This document shows positions 24,077-32,556 of a stretch of DNA of 64,000 nt, piece after piece. Each line of letters opens with the position of its first letter. Positions within the stretch are counted from its first letter, which is position 1. A program made the translations under genes and the position numbers. This DNA is from G965220075 sp965220075 (lineage in GTDB: Bacteria > Chloroflexota > UBA11872): assembly GCA_965220075.1 (NCBI GenBank), contig OZ244806.1, forward strand, positions 1,984,001 to 2,048,000, written 5' to 3'. The notes beneath the pieces are model-generated. The model did not search any database. It was given only the letters and a program-made list of their open reading frames with translations, and was not told the origin of the DNA.

Positions 24077-24617
24077 CGCTTGCGGCCGCCACGCCCTTGC
24101 GTCGCTCCGCGACCGCCGCCTCCGGAATACGCAGGGACTCCAGTCCGCTGAGGGTTGCCCGCACGACGTTGACGGCGTTCGACGAGCCGATGATCTTCGT
24201 GAGGATATTGCGCACGCCCGCCAGTTCGAGCACCGCGCGAACGGCGCCGCCGGCGATCACTCCGGTACCCGATCCCGCCGGCCGCATGATCACCTTCGAG
24301 GCTCGATATGACGACTCGACGAGATGGGGGATCGAGCCGGATTCCGTAAGCGGTACGGTCAGCAACGAGCGGCGCGCGCGCTCCTGACCCTTGCGTATGG
24401 CCTCGGCGACCTCACGAGCGCGGCCAATCCCCACCCCGACTTGTCCGTTGCGGTCCCCGACGACGACGATGGCGTTGAATCCGAAGCGCCGCCCGCCTTT
24501 GACTACTTTGGCGACGCGCGAGATGCGCACCACGCGGTCTTCCAAACGAAGCTGCTCGCCATCGAGTGGTACGGGGGCGACCGGGAGCCGGGCGCGCGCG
24601 TCGGTTCGAGCACTCAA
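24069..24617 (-). CDS. rpsE: 30S ribosomal protein S5
   Basis: 182 residues. The double-stranded RNA-binding domain (LEDRVVRISRVAKVVKGGRR) and the C-terminal GTGVIAGGAVRAVLELAG are standard. S5 helps proofreading and the mRNA entry helicase. It overlaps rplR by 4 bases. Confidence 0.98.
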   Translation of the reverse strand: MSARTDARARLPVAPVPLDGEQLRLEDRVVRISRVAKVVKGGRRFGFNAIVVVGDRNGQVGVGIGRAREVAEAIRKGQERARRSLLTVPLTESGSIPHLVESSYRASKVIMRPAGSGTGVIAGGAVRAVLELAGVRNILTKIIGSSNAVNVVRATLSGLESLRIPEAAVAERRKGVAAASDE

Positions 24618-24967
24618 AACGCCAGACCTCCTTCGCGAGCCGCCGATGCCACGGCGGCGACGCGGCCATGGTATTGGAACCCGCCGCGATCGAAAACAAC
24701 GCTTCCAATGCTGCGCGCGCCGGCGCGCTCGGCAATCCGGCGGCCCACCTCGCGAGCGTGCGTGCTCTTATTCCCGGACGGCATCCCATTCTCGAGCGAA
24801 CAGGCGGCCGCCAGGGTAAGTCCGCTGTCGTCGTCGATCACTTGCGCGTATACGTGCTTGACGCTTCGGAAGACGGCCAGCCGCGGTCGCGTCGCCGTGC
24901 CGTGCACGCGGCGGCGTACGCGCCGGTGGCGCTGGCGGCGCGCGGCGGCTCTAGTTTTGCGTCTCAT
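24614..24967 (-). CDS. rplR: 50S ribosomal protein L18
   Basis: 117 residues from the ATG at 24967; a GTG six codons upstream (24985) is also possible but gives a non-family MSGLTG prefix. L18 binds 5S rRNA; recognised by RRRVHGTATRPRLAVFRSVKH and GGFQYHGRVAAVASAAREGG. Confidence 0.95.
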   Translation of the reverse strand: MRRKTRAAARRQRHRRVRRRVHGTATRPRLAVFRSVKHVYAQVIDDDSGLTLAAACSLENGMPSGNKSTHAREVGRRIAERAGARSIGSVVFDRGGFQYHGRVAAVASAAREGGLAF

Positions 24968-24993
24968 GCCGGTAAGCCCACTCACTCAGTTCG

Positions 24994-25548
24994 CTATGCG
25001 CCCACCACGGTGGCAGCAGTCTTGCCAGGCTTGCGCCGTACGTACTCGCCCTCGTATCGGATCCCCTTGCCCTTGTAAGCATCGGGTGGCCGCACTTTAC
25101 GCAGGTCAGCCGCCACCTGCCCAACGAGCTCTTTGTCGATGCCGCGCACGATGACGTGTGTGGCATCGGGGACCTCGATGTCGATTCCTTCCGGAGCCGG
25201 ATAACGCTGCGGATGCGAAAACCCCAACTGCAGGTCCAGCACCCTGCCCTGAAGCGTGGCACGGAACCCCGTGCCTTCGATTGCAAGTCGTTTCTCGTAG
25301 CCGTTGGTCACGCCTTCCACCATATTGGCGAGCAGCTGACGCGTGAGTCCGTGCAGCGCCCGATGGTAGCGGCTGTCGCCTGGGCGGCTCACCCGAACCA
25401 CGCCGTCTGTGCAATCGACGGTTATGTCAACATGCAAGCGTCGTTCCAGCGTCCCTTTGGGGCCCGTAACCGTGACCTGGTTGCCGTCGGCAAGGCTCAA
25501 GCTCACACCCTCGGGGAGCGCGATCGGCATTAGACCAATTCGTGACAT
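24994..25548 (-). CDS. rplF: 50S ribosomal protein L6
   Basis: 184 residues. The duplicated L6 fold is seen from MSRIGLMPIALPEGV to the C-terminal RPPDAYKGKGIRYEGEYVRR motif. Sits near the factor-binding site of the 50S. Five bases after rpsH. Confidence 0.98.
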   Translation of the reverse strand: MSRIGLMPIALPEGVSLSLADGNQVTVTGPKGTLERRLHVDITVDCTDGVVRVSRPGDSRYHRALHGLTRQLLANMVEGVTNGYEKRLAIEGTGFRATLQGRVLDLQLGFSHPQRYPAPEGIDIEVPDATHVIVRGIDKELVGQVAADLRKVRPPDAYKGKGIRYEGEYVRRKPGKTAATVVGA

Positions 25549-25553
25549 CGGCG

Positions 25554-25946
25554 CTACCAGACGAAGCAGAGCACTTCGCCGCCAAGGCGCCGCTGATGGG
25601 CCTCACGGCCCGTCATGACGCCCTGCGACGTGGATATCAGCGCCACGCCGATCCCCCCCATGATGCGGGGAATCTCACGCGCGCGGCTGTAAATCCTCAA
25701 ACCCGGACGGCTGACTCGCTTGGATCCGCCTAGCGCGGGACGATTGGCGTCCAGGTAACGCAACTCGATGTCGAGCCAGGCGCGCGGGCCTTCTTCGACA
25801 ACCTCGAATCCCTGAATGAAGCCTTCGTCGCGAAGTATTTGAGCCATATTCTGCTTGAGCGTTGAGCACGGCACCCGCACGCGCGGATGCCGCGCCATAA
25901 CGGCATTCCGCAGGCGCGTCAGCATGTCGGCAATTGGGTCGGTCAT
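25554..25946 (-). CDS. rpsH: 30S ribosomal protein S8
   Basis: 130 residues. MTDPIADMLTRLRNAVMARH and the C-terminal GVALISTSQGVMTGREAHQRRLGG are diagnostic. S8 organises the 16S central domain. Confidence 0.98.
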   Translation of the reverse strand: MTDPIADMLTRLRNAVMARHPRVRVPCSTLKQNMAQILRDEGFIQGFEVVEEGPRAWLDIELRYLDANRPALGGSKRVSRPGLRIYSRAREIPRIMGGIGVALISTSQGVMTGREAHQRRLGGEVLCFVW

Positions 25947-25954
25947 TACGAGTG

Positions 25955-26194
25955 CTACCAGCTAGATTTGGTGATGCCGGGTATCTCGCCGCGCACTGCC
26001 ATGGCGCGGAAGCAGATACGGCACATGCCGAATTGGCGAATGTACGCCCGCGGCCGGCCGCACTGCATGCAGCGGTTGCGGTAACGCACTTTGAACTTCA
26101 GCTTGCGACGGCGCAGCGACCGCTCATCGAAGTTCGGGCTCAGGAACTCCTTTCGCTCGCGCCGCCATTTCTCAATCTTGGATGACTTAGCCAT
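25955..26194 (-). CDS. rpsZ: 30S ribosomal protein S14, zinc type with extended N-terminus
   Basis: 79 residues. The C-terminal part is a type-Z S14 with zinc ligands C42, C45, C58 and C61 and the GEIPGITKSSW ending. Standard type-Z proteins have about 61 residues; here about 18 charged residues (RRERKEFLSPNFDERSLRRR) are inserted after the first helix, partway to the length of the zinc-free long form. Lies between rpsH and rplE as usual. Confidence 0.95.
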   Translation of the reverse strand: MAKSSKIEKWRRERKEFLSPNFDERSLRRRKLKFKVRYRNRCMQCGRPRAYIRQFGMCRICFRAMAVRGEIPGITKSSW

Positions 26195-26203
26195 GTCCCT
26201 AGC

Positions 26204-26758
26204 CTACGCCGCCTCGGCTCGCTCGAACGGAAACCTGAACAACTCGAGCAAGCGTCGGGCCTCGGAGTCGGTCTTGGCGGTGGTCACGATCGTTATTTGA
26301 AACCCGCGAATCTCCCTCACCTGGTCGTAGTCGATCTCGGGAAACACGAGCTGTTCGGTAAGTCCGAGGCTGTAGTTACCGCGGCCGTCGAAGGCGCTCA
26401 AAGACAGGCCGCGAAAATCGCGCACGCGCGGAATCGCGAGCGTGAGCAACCGGTCCAGGAACTCGTACATACGGCGTCCGCGCAGTGTTGCCTTGACCCC
26501 GATCCGCTGGCCCTTGCGCAGCCGAAAGGCGGCCACGCTCTTGCGCGCCCGCGTAACCACCGGCCGCTGGCCGGTCATCACGCTCACGTCGCGCACGGTG
26601 TGCTCTACGATCGCGTCGTTCGTGACGGCCTCCCCTATGCCCACGTTTACCAGAATCTTCTCCAGTGTCGGAACCGCGTGGATGTTCCGATAGCCCCGCT
26701 CCGCCATGAGCTTTGGACGGATCGTGTCGCGATAGCTCTCAAGAAATCGTGCCATCAC
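26204..26758 (-). CDS. rplE: 50S ribosomal protein L5
   Basis: 184 residues. IHAVPTLEKILVNVGIGEAV, MTGQRPVVTRARKSVAAFRLRKG (in part) and the C-terminal FPEIDYDQVREIRGFQITIV mark L5, which carries 5S rRNA and contacts P-site tRNA. Overlaps rplX by 4 bases. Confidence 0.98.
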   Translation of the reverse strand: MMARFLESYRDTIRPKLMAERGYRNIHAVPTLEKILVNVGIGEAVTNDAIVEHTVRDVSVMTGQRPVVTRARKSVAAFRLRKGQRIGVKATLRGRRMYEFLDRLLTLAIPRVRDFRGLSLSAFDGRGNYSLGLTEQLVFPEIDYDQVREIRGFQITIVTTAKTDSEARRLLELFRFPFERAEAA

Positions 26759-27084
26759 ACATCCAGGTTCTCATCGCACTGTTTGCAGTAGCGGTGCTTG
26801 GAATCATCGCTCCCAAACCGGAACGCGACATGCGTGCGCTCGCCGCAATGCGGACAAACGAGCATCACGTTGGACGCGTCGAACGGCGCGTTGAACTCTA
26901 TGATACCCGCGCGCTGGCCCATGGCGCGGGGACGGGTGTGGCGCTTTCGGACATTGGTCCCCTCCACCACAACGCGGCCGGTCTCAGGAACCATGCGCTC
27001 CACCTCGCCGCGGCGCCCGCGGTCGCGGCCGGTGACGACTTCGACCGTGTCGCCTTTGCGGATGCGGAATCGACGCTTGGTCAC
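26755..27084 (-). CDS. rplX: 50S ribosomal protein L24 with C-terminal zinc ribbon
   Basis: 109 residues. The KOW motif (RKGDTVEVVTGRDRGRRGEV) and NVRKRHTRPR identify L24. The C-terminus has C77-x2-C80 (CPHC) and C100-x2-C103 (CKQC), a zinc-ribbon pattern present in only a subset of bacterial L24 proteins. Confidence 0.97.
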   Translation of the reverse strand: MTKRRFRIRKGDTVEVVTGRDRGRRGEVERMVPETGRVVVEGTNVRKRHTRPRAMGQRAGIIEFNAPFDASNVMLVCPHCGERTHVAFRFGSDDSKHRYCKQCDENLDV

Positions 27085-27086
27085 GG

Positions 27087-27452
27087 CTAGATGACCTCGG
27101 GCGCGAGCGAAACTATTCGCATGAAATGCCGGTCACGCAGCTCGCGTCCGATCGGCCCAAAAATGCGGGTGCCGCGCGGCGCCAGCCCTTCCAGAATCAC
27201 CGCCGCGTTGTCGTCGAACTTGATTCGCGAACCGTCGCTGCGCCGATACTCCTTGGCTACCCGCACGACGACCGCACGCACTACGCTGCCCTTGGGCAGC
27301 GCGCTATTGGGTACCGCCTGCTTGACGCTGACGACGATAACGTCGCCCACGCGGGCGTAACGCCGCGCCGAACCGCCCAGCACCCGCAGGCACATCACCT
27401 CGCGGGCGCCGCTGTTATCGGCGACTCTAAGTCTGGTCTGGTTCTGAATCAC
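27087..27452 (-). CDS. rplN: 50S ribosomal protein L14
   Basis: 121 residues. MIQNQTRLRVADNSGAREVM and GSRIKFDDNAAVIL are standard. The start lies 26 bases inside the end of rpsQ, an unusually long overlap, leaving its ribosome-binding site within the acidic-tail codons of rpsQ. Confidence 0.98.
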   Translation of the reverse strand: MIQNQTRLRVADNSGAREVMCLRVLGGSARRYARVGDVIVVSVKQAVPNSALPKGSVVRAVVVRVAKEYRRSDGSRIKFDDNAAVILEGLAPRGTRIFGPIGRELRDRHFMRIVSLAPEVI

Positions 27453-27759
27453 CCTCGTCGTCTTCCTCGACGGCCGCGAAGACCGCCTGCTCCTCTTCGA
27501 CAGTCAGTGAGGGGCGTTGCACTACGTTGACGATGCGCCAACGCTTGTGCCTGCTCAGCGGCCGCGTGGACTCGATTTCCACGGTGTCGCCTATTTCACA
27601 GATATCGCCCGGGTCGTGCGCCATGAGCTTGCGGCGGGTGCGCACGGCCTTCTTGTAAACGCGGTGCCTCCGCTCGGATTCAATGCTGACGACGATTGTC
27701 TTGGCGGCCGCATTGCCGACCACCCGACCCACCAGCCGCGCCCGTTGTGTTGAGGACAT
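27427..27759 (-). CDS. rpsQ: 30S ribosomal protein S17 with acidic tail
   Basis: 110 residues. The OB-fold core RARLVGRVVGNAAAKTIVVSI and RPLSRHKRWRIVNVV are typical of S17 (about 85 residues). About 25 extra C-terminal residues are strongly acidic (VEEDDEGDSEPDQT), odd for an rRNA-binding protein. That extension overlaps rplN. Confidence 0.97.
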   Translation of the reverse strand: MSSTQRARLVGRVVGNAAAKTIVVSIESERRHRVYKKAVRTRRKLMAHDPGDICEIGDTVEIESTRPLSRHKRWRIVNVVQRPSLTVEEEQAVFAAVEEDDEGDSEPDQT

Positions 27760-27760
27760 C

Positions 27761-27985
27761 CTAATCAGCTCCCCCCTGCGGGGCGTCTACGGGCGCGAGC
27801 TCGCGCTCGCGCTGCACGGTCAGCATGCGCGCCACGTCGCGGCGCACCTCGCTCAGACGGGACGTGTCACTGAGTTGCAGCGTGGCATGCTGCATTCGCA
27901 GCCGAAAGAGCTCTTCCTTGGTCTCCAAGATCCGCCGCGCGAGCTCGGCATCGTCCAGCTCACGCAACTCGCGCGCCTTAGCCAA
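27761..27985 (-). CDS. rpmC: 50S ribosomal protein L29
   Basis: 74 residues from the TTG at 27985, chosen because GGAGG lies six bases upstream; a TTG two codons earlier is possible. AKARELRELDDAELARRILE and the helical EELFRLRMQHATLQLSDTS core are standard L29, near the exit tunnel. It overlaps rplP by 8 bases. Confidence 0.93.
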   Translation of the reverse strand: MAKARELRELDDAELARRILETKEELFRLRMQHATLQLSDTSRLSEVRRDVARMLTVQRERELAPVDAPQGGAD

Positions 27986-28403
27986 CGACAACCTCCAGAT
28001 CGCGAACGATCGTGCGTGTTCTGACGGACATCTTGTGCGCGGCCAGCCGCATGGCCTCACGGGCGGTGTCGGGATCAACTCCGGTGATCTCGAAGAGCAC
28101 CCGGCCGGGCCGCACGACCGCGACCCAGCTCTCGACATTGCCCTTGCCGCTGCCCATGCGCGTCTCGGCGGGCTTGGCCGTGACGGGCTTGTCGGGAAAC
28201 ACACGAATCCACATCTGGCCGCCGCGACTCACGTGATGCGAAATGGCGCGCCGCGCGGCCTCGATCTCGCGGCTGTCGACCCAACCCGCGGTGACCGCTT
28301 GCAGACCCACGTCGCCGAACGCGAGCCGGTTGCCGCGCGACGCGCGGCCGCGCCGGCGGCCCCGATGCTGCTTGCGGAACTTGGTTCGCCGCGGCGTCAA
28401 CAT
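27978..28403 (-). CDS. rplP: 50S ribosomal protein L16
   Basis: 141 residues. MLTPRRTKFRKQHRGRRRGRA, GGQMWIRVFPDKPVTAKPAETRMGSGKG (in part) identify L16, at the A-site of the peptidyl-transferase centre. Four bases after rpsC. Confidence 0.98.
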   Translation of the reverse strand: MLTPRRTKFRKQHRGRRRGRASRGNRLAFGDVGLQAVTAGWVDSREIEAARRAISHHVSRGGQMWIRVFPDKPVTAKPAETRMGSGKGNVESWVAVVRPGRVLFEITGVDPDTAREAMRLAAHKMSVRTRTIVRDLEVVVG

Positions 28404-28407
28404 GGGC

Positions 28408-29163
28408 TTATGCGCCGCGCGCGGCCCGCCGCCCGCCGCGGCCCGGCGCCTCGACCGCCTGACTCAACAGCTCCGGCTCATCGGTGCGCGCCGCGCCGCG
28501 GTGAATCCACGCCTTGACACCTATGCGGCCGTACTGCGTACGCGCCTCGGTGAAGCCGAAATCCACGTCTGCGTCGAGCGTCTGCAGGGGAACGGTCCCC
28601 AGAAGCTCGAATTCGGTGCGGGCCATCTCGCGGCCGCCCAGCCGCCCGCTGACCATGATCTTTATGCCCATGGCGCCGGCGCGCATACTTCGTTCGGCCG
28701 TCATCTTGATGGCGCGTCGGAATGAGACGCGGCGCTCCAACTGCTCGGCCACGTTTCGCGCCACCAGAAAGGCCTCCAGCTCAGGCTGGGAGATCTCGCG
28801 AACGTCCAGAACCGTCCGCTTGCCCGTGCGGAGCTCGATCATGCGTTGCAGCGCCTCGCGGTTGGTACCGCCGCGCCCGATCACGATGCCCGGCCGAGCG
28901 GTGTGCACGAGCACGCGCACCTGGCTCACCTGCCGTTCGATCTCGATGAGGGAGACACCGGCGCCAATCCCGCGCCGGCGCGGCCCGCGCCGCTGCTCAC
29001 GCTGCTCACGCTGTCCCGGATTTTCCAGGAACCGACGTACCATTGCCCGGATCGTGACGTCCTCTTGCAGAAGATCGGTATAGTCCCGTTCGGCGTACCA
29101 GGTGCTGGACCAGCGCTTGGTGTAGCCCAGCCGGTAGCCGATGGGATGGACTTTGCGACCCAT
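28408..29163 (-). CDS. rpsC: 30S ribosomal protein S3
   Basis: 251 residues from the ATG at 29163 (MGRKVHPIGYRLGYTKRW); the frame continues upstream through rplV. The KH domain is seen in RPGIVIGRGGTNREAL and the C-terminal domain in GRLGGREMARTEF. The linker holds an Arg/Gly-rich insert (QREQREQRRGPRRRGIG) not usual for S3. S3 forms the mRNA entry site. Confidence 0.97.
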   Translation of the reverse strand: MGRKVHPIGYRLGYTKRWSSTWYAERDYTDLLQEDVTIRAMVRRFLENPGQREQREQRRGPRRRGIGAGVSLIEIERQVSQVRVLVHTARPGIVIGRGGTNREALQRMIELRTGKRTVLDVREISQPELEAFLVARNVAEQLERRVSFRRAIKMTAERSMRAGAMGIKIMVSGRLGGREMARTEFELLGTVPLQTLDADVDFGFTEARTQYGRIGVKAWIHRGAARTDEPELLSQAVEAPGRGGRRAARGA

Positions 29164-29165
29164 GG

Positions 29166-29504
29166 CTAGGCGGCCTGGTCGTCGACTACCACGGTGATGT
29201 GGCTGGAGCGTCGGCGGAAGGGATTCACGCGTCCGCGGCCCTTGGGCCGCCATCTGCGCAGCGAGGGACCCTGATCGACAAGCACTGTCTTGACCACCAG
29301 CTGGTCGCGGTCGAGGCCGTAGTTGTTCTCTGCGTTGGCGGCCGCCGACTTGATCACCTTGGCAATCTCGTAGGCGGCTCGGTGCGGCATGAAGGCCAGC
29401 GCGGCGAGGGCTTCCTCCGCCGGGAGGCCGCTCAGATCACCGGCTACCGACTGCACGTGACGCGGAGCGATCCGAACGTATTTGGCCGTGGCGGACACTT
29501 GCAT
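29166..29504 (-). CDS. rplV: 50S ribosomal protein L22
   Basis: 112 residues from the ATG at 29504. Recognised by TAKYVRIAPRHVQSVAGDLSG and the exit-tunnel hairpin ending GPSLRRWRPKGRGRVNPFRR. Two bases separate it from rpsC. Confidence 0.97.
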   Translation of the reverse strand: MQVSATAKYVRIAPRHVQSVAGDLSGLPAEEALAALAFMPHRAAYEIAKVIKSAAANAENNYGLDRDQLVVKTVLVDQGPSLRRWRPKGRGRVNPFRRRSSHITVVVDDQAA

Positions 29505-29512
29505 GCTGCTAA

Positions 29513-29794
29513 TCAACTCGCTTGACTGGAGGCGCGCCCACTGCCGTGGCCGCGAAAGGTACGCGTCGGCGCGAACTCGCCGAGTCGGTGACCAACCATG
29601 TTCTCGGTGATGTAGATCGGCACGTGTCTGCGTCCGTCGTGAACCGCGATGGTGAGGCCCACCATCTCCGGGTGCACCACGCTTGACCGGCTCCACGTAC
29701 GGATAACCTGCTTTTGACGGCTGCGCGCGGCCGCCGCCACGCGCTTCTCGAGCTTGGGATCGAGATACCAGCCTTTCTTGGAGCTTCTGGACAT
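29513..29794 (-). CDS. rpsS: 30S ribosomal protein S19
   Basis: 93 residues. MSRSSKKGWYLDPKLEKRV and VPIYITENMVGHRLGEFAPTRTF are standard. Binds the 16S head with S13. Confidence 0.98.
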   Translation of the reverse strand: MSRSSKKGWYLDPKLEKRVAAAARSRQKQVIRTWSRSSVVHPEMVGLTIAVHDGRRHVPIYITENMVGHRLGEFAPTRTFRGHGSGRASSQAS

Positions 29795-29800
29795 GCAGAC

Positions 29801-30634
29801 CTACTTCTTGTGGCGTCGGCGAATGATGTGACGATCGGACGGCCGCCGCCCAACGCGCGTGCGGTATCCGAGCGCCGGCTTACCCCACGGCGTCTTAGGG
29901 CCTGGAAGACCGATGGGCGCCTTGCCCTCACCGCCGCCATGCGGATGGTCGCGCGGCGTCATGGCGGATCCACGCACCCGCGGGCGGCGCCTTCGCCAGC
30001 GTATGCGCCCCGCTTTCCCGGCGGCCTGATTGCTGTGATCGATGTTGCCGACACGGCCCACCGTGGCCATGCAGGCAAGCGCGACTTGCCGCATCTCGCC
30101 CGAAGGCAAACGCAGGGTCGCCATACCCCGGTCCTTGGCAAGCAGCTGACAGCTCATACCGGCGGAGCGCACGAGCTGCGCCCCGGTCCCGGGCCGCATC
30201 TCTATCGCGTGCACCTCGGTTCCGGCCGGGACGTTCTCCAGCGGCATGGCGTTGCCGGTGCGCGGCTCGGCTTCGGGGCCTGAGATGATCCGGCGGCCGG
30301 CGCGCAAACCATCCGGCGCCAGTATGTAGCGCTTCTCTCCGTCCACGTAGTGCAGCAGGGCGATGTGGGCCGATCGGTTGGGGTCGTACTCGATGCTCGC
30401 CACCACGGCCGGCACGCCATGCTTGTTACGAAGCCAGTCGATCTTGCGATAGCGCCGCTTGGCGCCTCCGCCACGGTGCCGCACTGTCATGCGGCCCTGG
30501 TTGTTGCGGCCCGCGTGCTCTTTCAACGGACGCAATAGCGGCTCGTGGGGCTTCGCGCCGGTCAACTCCTCGAAGTCGGTCGACACGTAACCGCGCCTGC
30601 CGGGCGAGGTGGGGTCGTAAGTGCGCAATCCCAT
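29801..30634 (-). CDS. rplB: 50S ribosomal protein L2
   Basis: 277 residues. RNNQGRMTVRHRGGGAKRRYR near the start and the C-terminal GSAMTPRDHPHGGGEGKAPIG, with the histidine near the peptidyl-transferase centre, are diagnostic. Confidence 0.99.
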   Translation of the reverse strand: MGLRTYDPTSPGRRGYVSTDFEELTGAKPHEPLLRPLKEHAGRNNQGRMTVRHRGGGAKRRYRKIDWLRNKHGVPAVVASIEYDPNRSAHIALLHYVDGEKRYILAPDGLRAGRRIISGPEAEPRTGNAMPLENVPAGTEVHAIEMRPGTGAQLVRSAGMSCQLLAKDRGMATLRLPSGEMRQVALACMATVGRVGNIDHSNQAAGKAGRIRWRRRRPRVRGSAMTPRDHPHGGGEGKAPIGLPGPKTPWGKPALGYRTRVGRRPSDRHIIRRRHKK

Positions 30635-30638
30635 CAGC

Positions 30639-30923
30639 CTATGTTCCCGGGAAGATATTGATGGTGTGGCCCTCCTGCAGGCTGACCACGGCCTTGCGGC
30701 GGTCGGCGCGGCGGCCGACGAAACGGCCGAATCGCCGCGGCTTGCCGCGCAAGTTCAGAACGTTGACTCGCGCGACCGCCACGTGGAACAGGGCCTCGAC
30801 CGCGCGCGCCACGTCATGTTTGCTAGCCGCCGCATGAACCTCGAAGACGTATTGCCCGCGCTCACCCAGAGCAGTCGACTTCTCGGTTACCAGTGGCCGC
30901 ACCAGCACGTCAGCCGGATCCAT
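30639..30923 (-). CDS. rplW: 50S ribosomal protein L23
   Basis: 94 residues from the ATG at 30923 (DPADVLVRPLVTEKS). L23 lies at the tunnel exit and docks SRP and trigger factor. The start overlaps the end of rplD by 14 bases. Confidence 0.97.
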   Translation of the reverse strand: MDPADVLVRPLVTEKSTALGERGQYVFEVHAAASKHDVARAVEALFHVAVARVNVLNLRGKPRRFGRFVGRRADRRKAVVSLQEGHTINIFPGT

Positions 30924-31527
30924 GAGCGCTCCTGCTTCGAAGGTACTCCAGCGCCGCGGGCGTGGTGACCATAGTGTCGACACTGGCAACCGCGTGGACC
31001 GTCAGCGAGTCGGCGCGGACTACCTCCACGCCGCGAATGTTGCGATTCAGGGTACGCAGCTCGGCGGACGGCTCGATGTCCACCAACAGGACTCGGCCCG
31101 TCAGCCCGTGCCTGTCCAGCCACTCCGCGCGCTCGCGCGTCTTGGCGGCCTCGCCCCAGGACTGCGCGACCTGTATGCGCCGGGACGCGGCCTTTGCGGC
31201 CAGCGCGGCGCGCAGCGCCCCACGGCGCTCGCGCCGGCTCATGCGCCGCCGCACGCGCCGCGGCCGTGGACCGTGGGCGACCCCGCCTCCCACGCGCTGG
31301 ATCGCCGACGAGGAGCCCGCGCGCGCGCGCCCCGTGCCCTTCTGTCGATACAGCTTGGCGGTGCTAGCGGCCACCTCGCCGCGAGTCTTTGTCGACTGGG
31401 TGGCCTGACGTGAGTTCTGCGCATGGTTGCGCAGAGCCCTATGCAATATCTCGAGATTCTCAGGCGGGTCACCGAAAGCGTCGGGCGCCACCTCTTCCAA
31501 CGGCTCCGTACCCCGCTGGCCCATCAC
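30910..31527 (-). CDS. rplD: 50S ribosomal protein L4
   Basis: 205 residues. The KLYRQKGTGRARAGSSSAIQR loop that reaches the exit tunnel and GGGVAHGPRPR are diagnostic. In many bacteria L4 represses its own S10 operon; no leader hairpin was verified. Overlaps rplC by 4 bases. Confidence 0.97.
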   Translation of the reverse strand: MMGQRGTEPLEEVAPDAFGDPPENLEILHRALRNHAQNSRQATQSTKTRGEVAASTAKLYRQKGTGRARAGSSSAIQRVGGGVAHGPRPRRVRRRMSRRERRGALRAALAAKAASRRIQVAQSWGEAAKTRERAEWLDRHGLTGRVLLVDIEPSAELRTLNRNIRGVEVVRADSLTVHAVASVDTMVTTPAALEYLRSRSAHGSG

Positions 31528-32159
31528 TCGCCGCCCGTCTTCGAGCCGGTCGCCGGCCGCACGCGAACCAGGCCATTGCGAACGCCCGGTACGGCCCCGC
31601 CTACCAAGAGCAGATCGCGTTCCTCATCTACTTCGACGACTGCGAGGTTGCGTACAGTCACGCGGGCGTTGCCCATGCGCCCGGCCATGCGTACTCCCTT
31701 GAAGACCCGGCTGGGATCGGTTCCCGCGCCGATCGCGCCCGGCGCCCGCAGGCGGTCGCTCTGACCGTGCGTGCGCGGGCCGCCGCGGAACCCGTGGCGC
31801 TTCACTACGCCAGCGAACCCCTTGCCCTTCGAGGTGGCTGTCACGTCCACTCGATCCCCGGCCGCGAACGAGTCCACCCGAACCTCGTCGCCGACCTCGA
31901 GATCGGGCGTGTCGGCCACGCGGAACTCAGCCAGAACGCGATACGGGGGCAGATCCCCGAGATGACCGCGCTCCGGGCGGTTCGCCGCTTTGCCGGCGTC
32001 AAACCCCAGCTGCACGGCTTGATAGCCGTCGCGCTCACGCGTGCGAACCTGGGTGACCTGGCAGGGACCCACTTGAATCACCGTGACGCCGACAGCGGCG
32101 CCCATCTCGTCGAAGACGTGGGTCATGCCGATTTTGCGTCCCAGTATCCCTATGCGCAT
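31524..32159 (-). CDS. rplC: 50S ribosomal protein L3
   Basis: 211 residues. MRIGILGRKIGMTHVFDE, the KGKGFAGVVKRHGFRGGPRTHGQSD segment (in part) and the GRMGNARVTVRNL motif identify L3. Confidence 0.98.
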   Translation of the reverse strand: MRIGILGRKIGMTHVFDEMGAAVGVTVIQVGPCQVTQVRTRERDGYQAVQLGFDAGKAANRPERGHLGDLPPYRVLAEFRVADTPDLEVGDEVRVDSFAAGDRVDVTATSKGKGFAGVVKRHGFRGGPRTHGQSDRLRAPGAIGAGTDPSRVFKGVRMAGRMGNARVTVRNLAVVEVDEERDLLLVGGAVPGVRNGLVRVRPATGSKTGGE

Positions 32160-32161
32160 CG

Positions 32162-32551
32162 CTATGACTTCAGCTCGATGTCCACGCCGGCGGCGAGCTG
32201 TAGGCGCAGTAGCTCGTCCATGGTTTGCTGAGTCGGGTCAAATACGTCGATCAATCGTTTGTGAGTACGAATCTCGAATTGTTCACGCGAGTCCTTGTCG
32301 ATGAACGGCGAGCGGATCACGGTCCATTTTTTCTTGTCGGTCGGCAGGGGGATAGGGCCGCGGATCTCGGCGCCAGTCCGATCCGCAGTCTCGATGATAC
32401 GGCGCGCGGCCTCATCCAAGACCTTATGGTCGTAAGACTTCAGACGGATTCGGATGCGCTGCCGCGGCGCCTGTCGCCGGGCGCGTGTTCGTTGCGCACG
32501 CCCGGCTTGGCGCTCGGAGGGTGCATTTGGCTCCGCGCGCGCCCTTGCCAC
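32162..32551 (-). CDS. rpsJ: 30S ribosomal protein S10 with basic N-terminal extension
   Basis: 129 residues against about 103 usually. The core begins RIRIRLKSYDHKVLDEAARR and contains GPIPLPTDKKKWTVIRSPF. About 28 residues before it are rich in arginine and glutamine, starting at a GTG. No alternative in-frame start was found immediately before the core. Also serves as NusE in antitermination. Confidence 0.95.
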   Translation of the reverse strand: MARARAEPNAPSERQAGRAQRTRARRQAPRQRIRIRLKSYDHKVLDEAARRIIETADRTGAEIRGPIPLPTDKKKWTVIRSPFIDKDSREQFEIRTHKRLIDVFDPTQQTMDELLRLQLAAGVDIELKS

Positions 32552-32556
32552 TTGGA

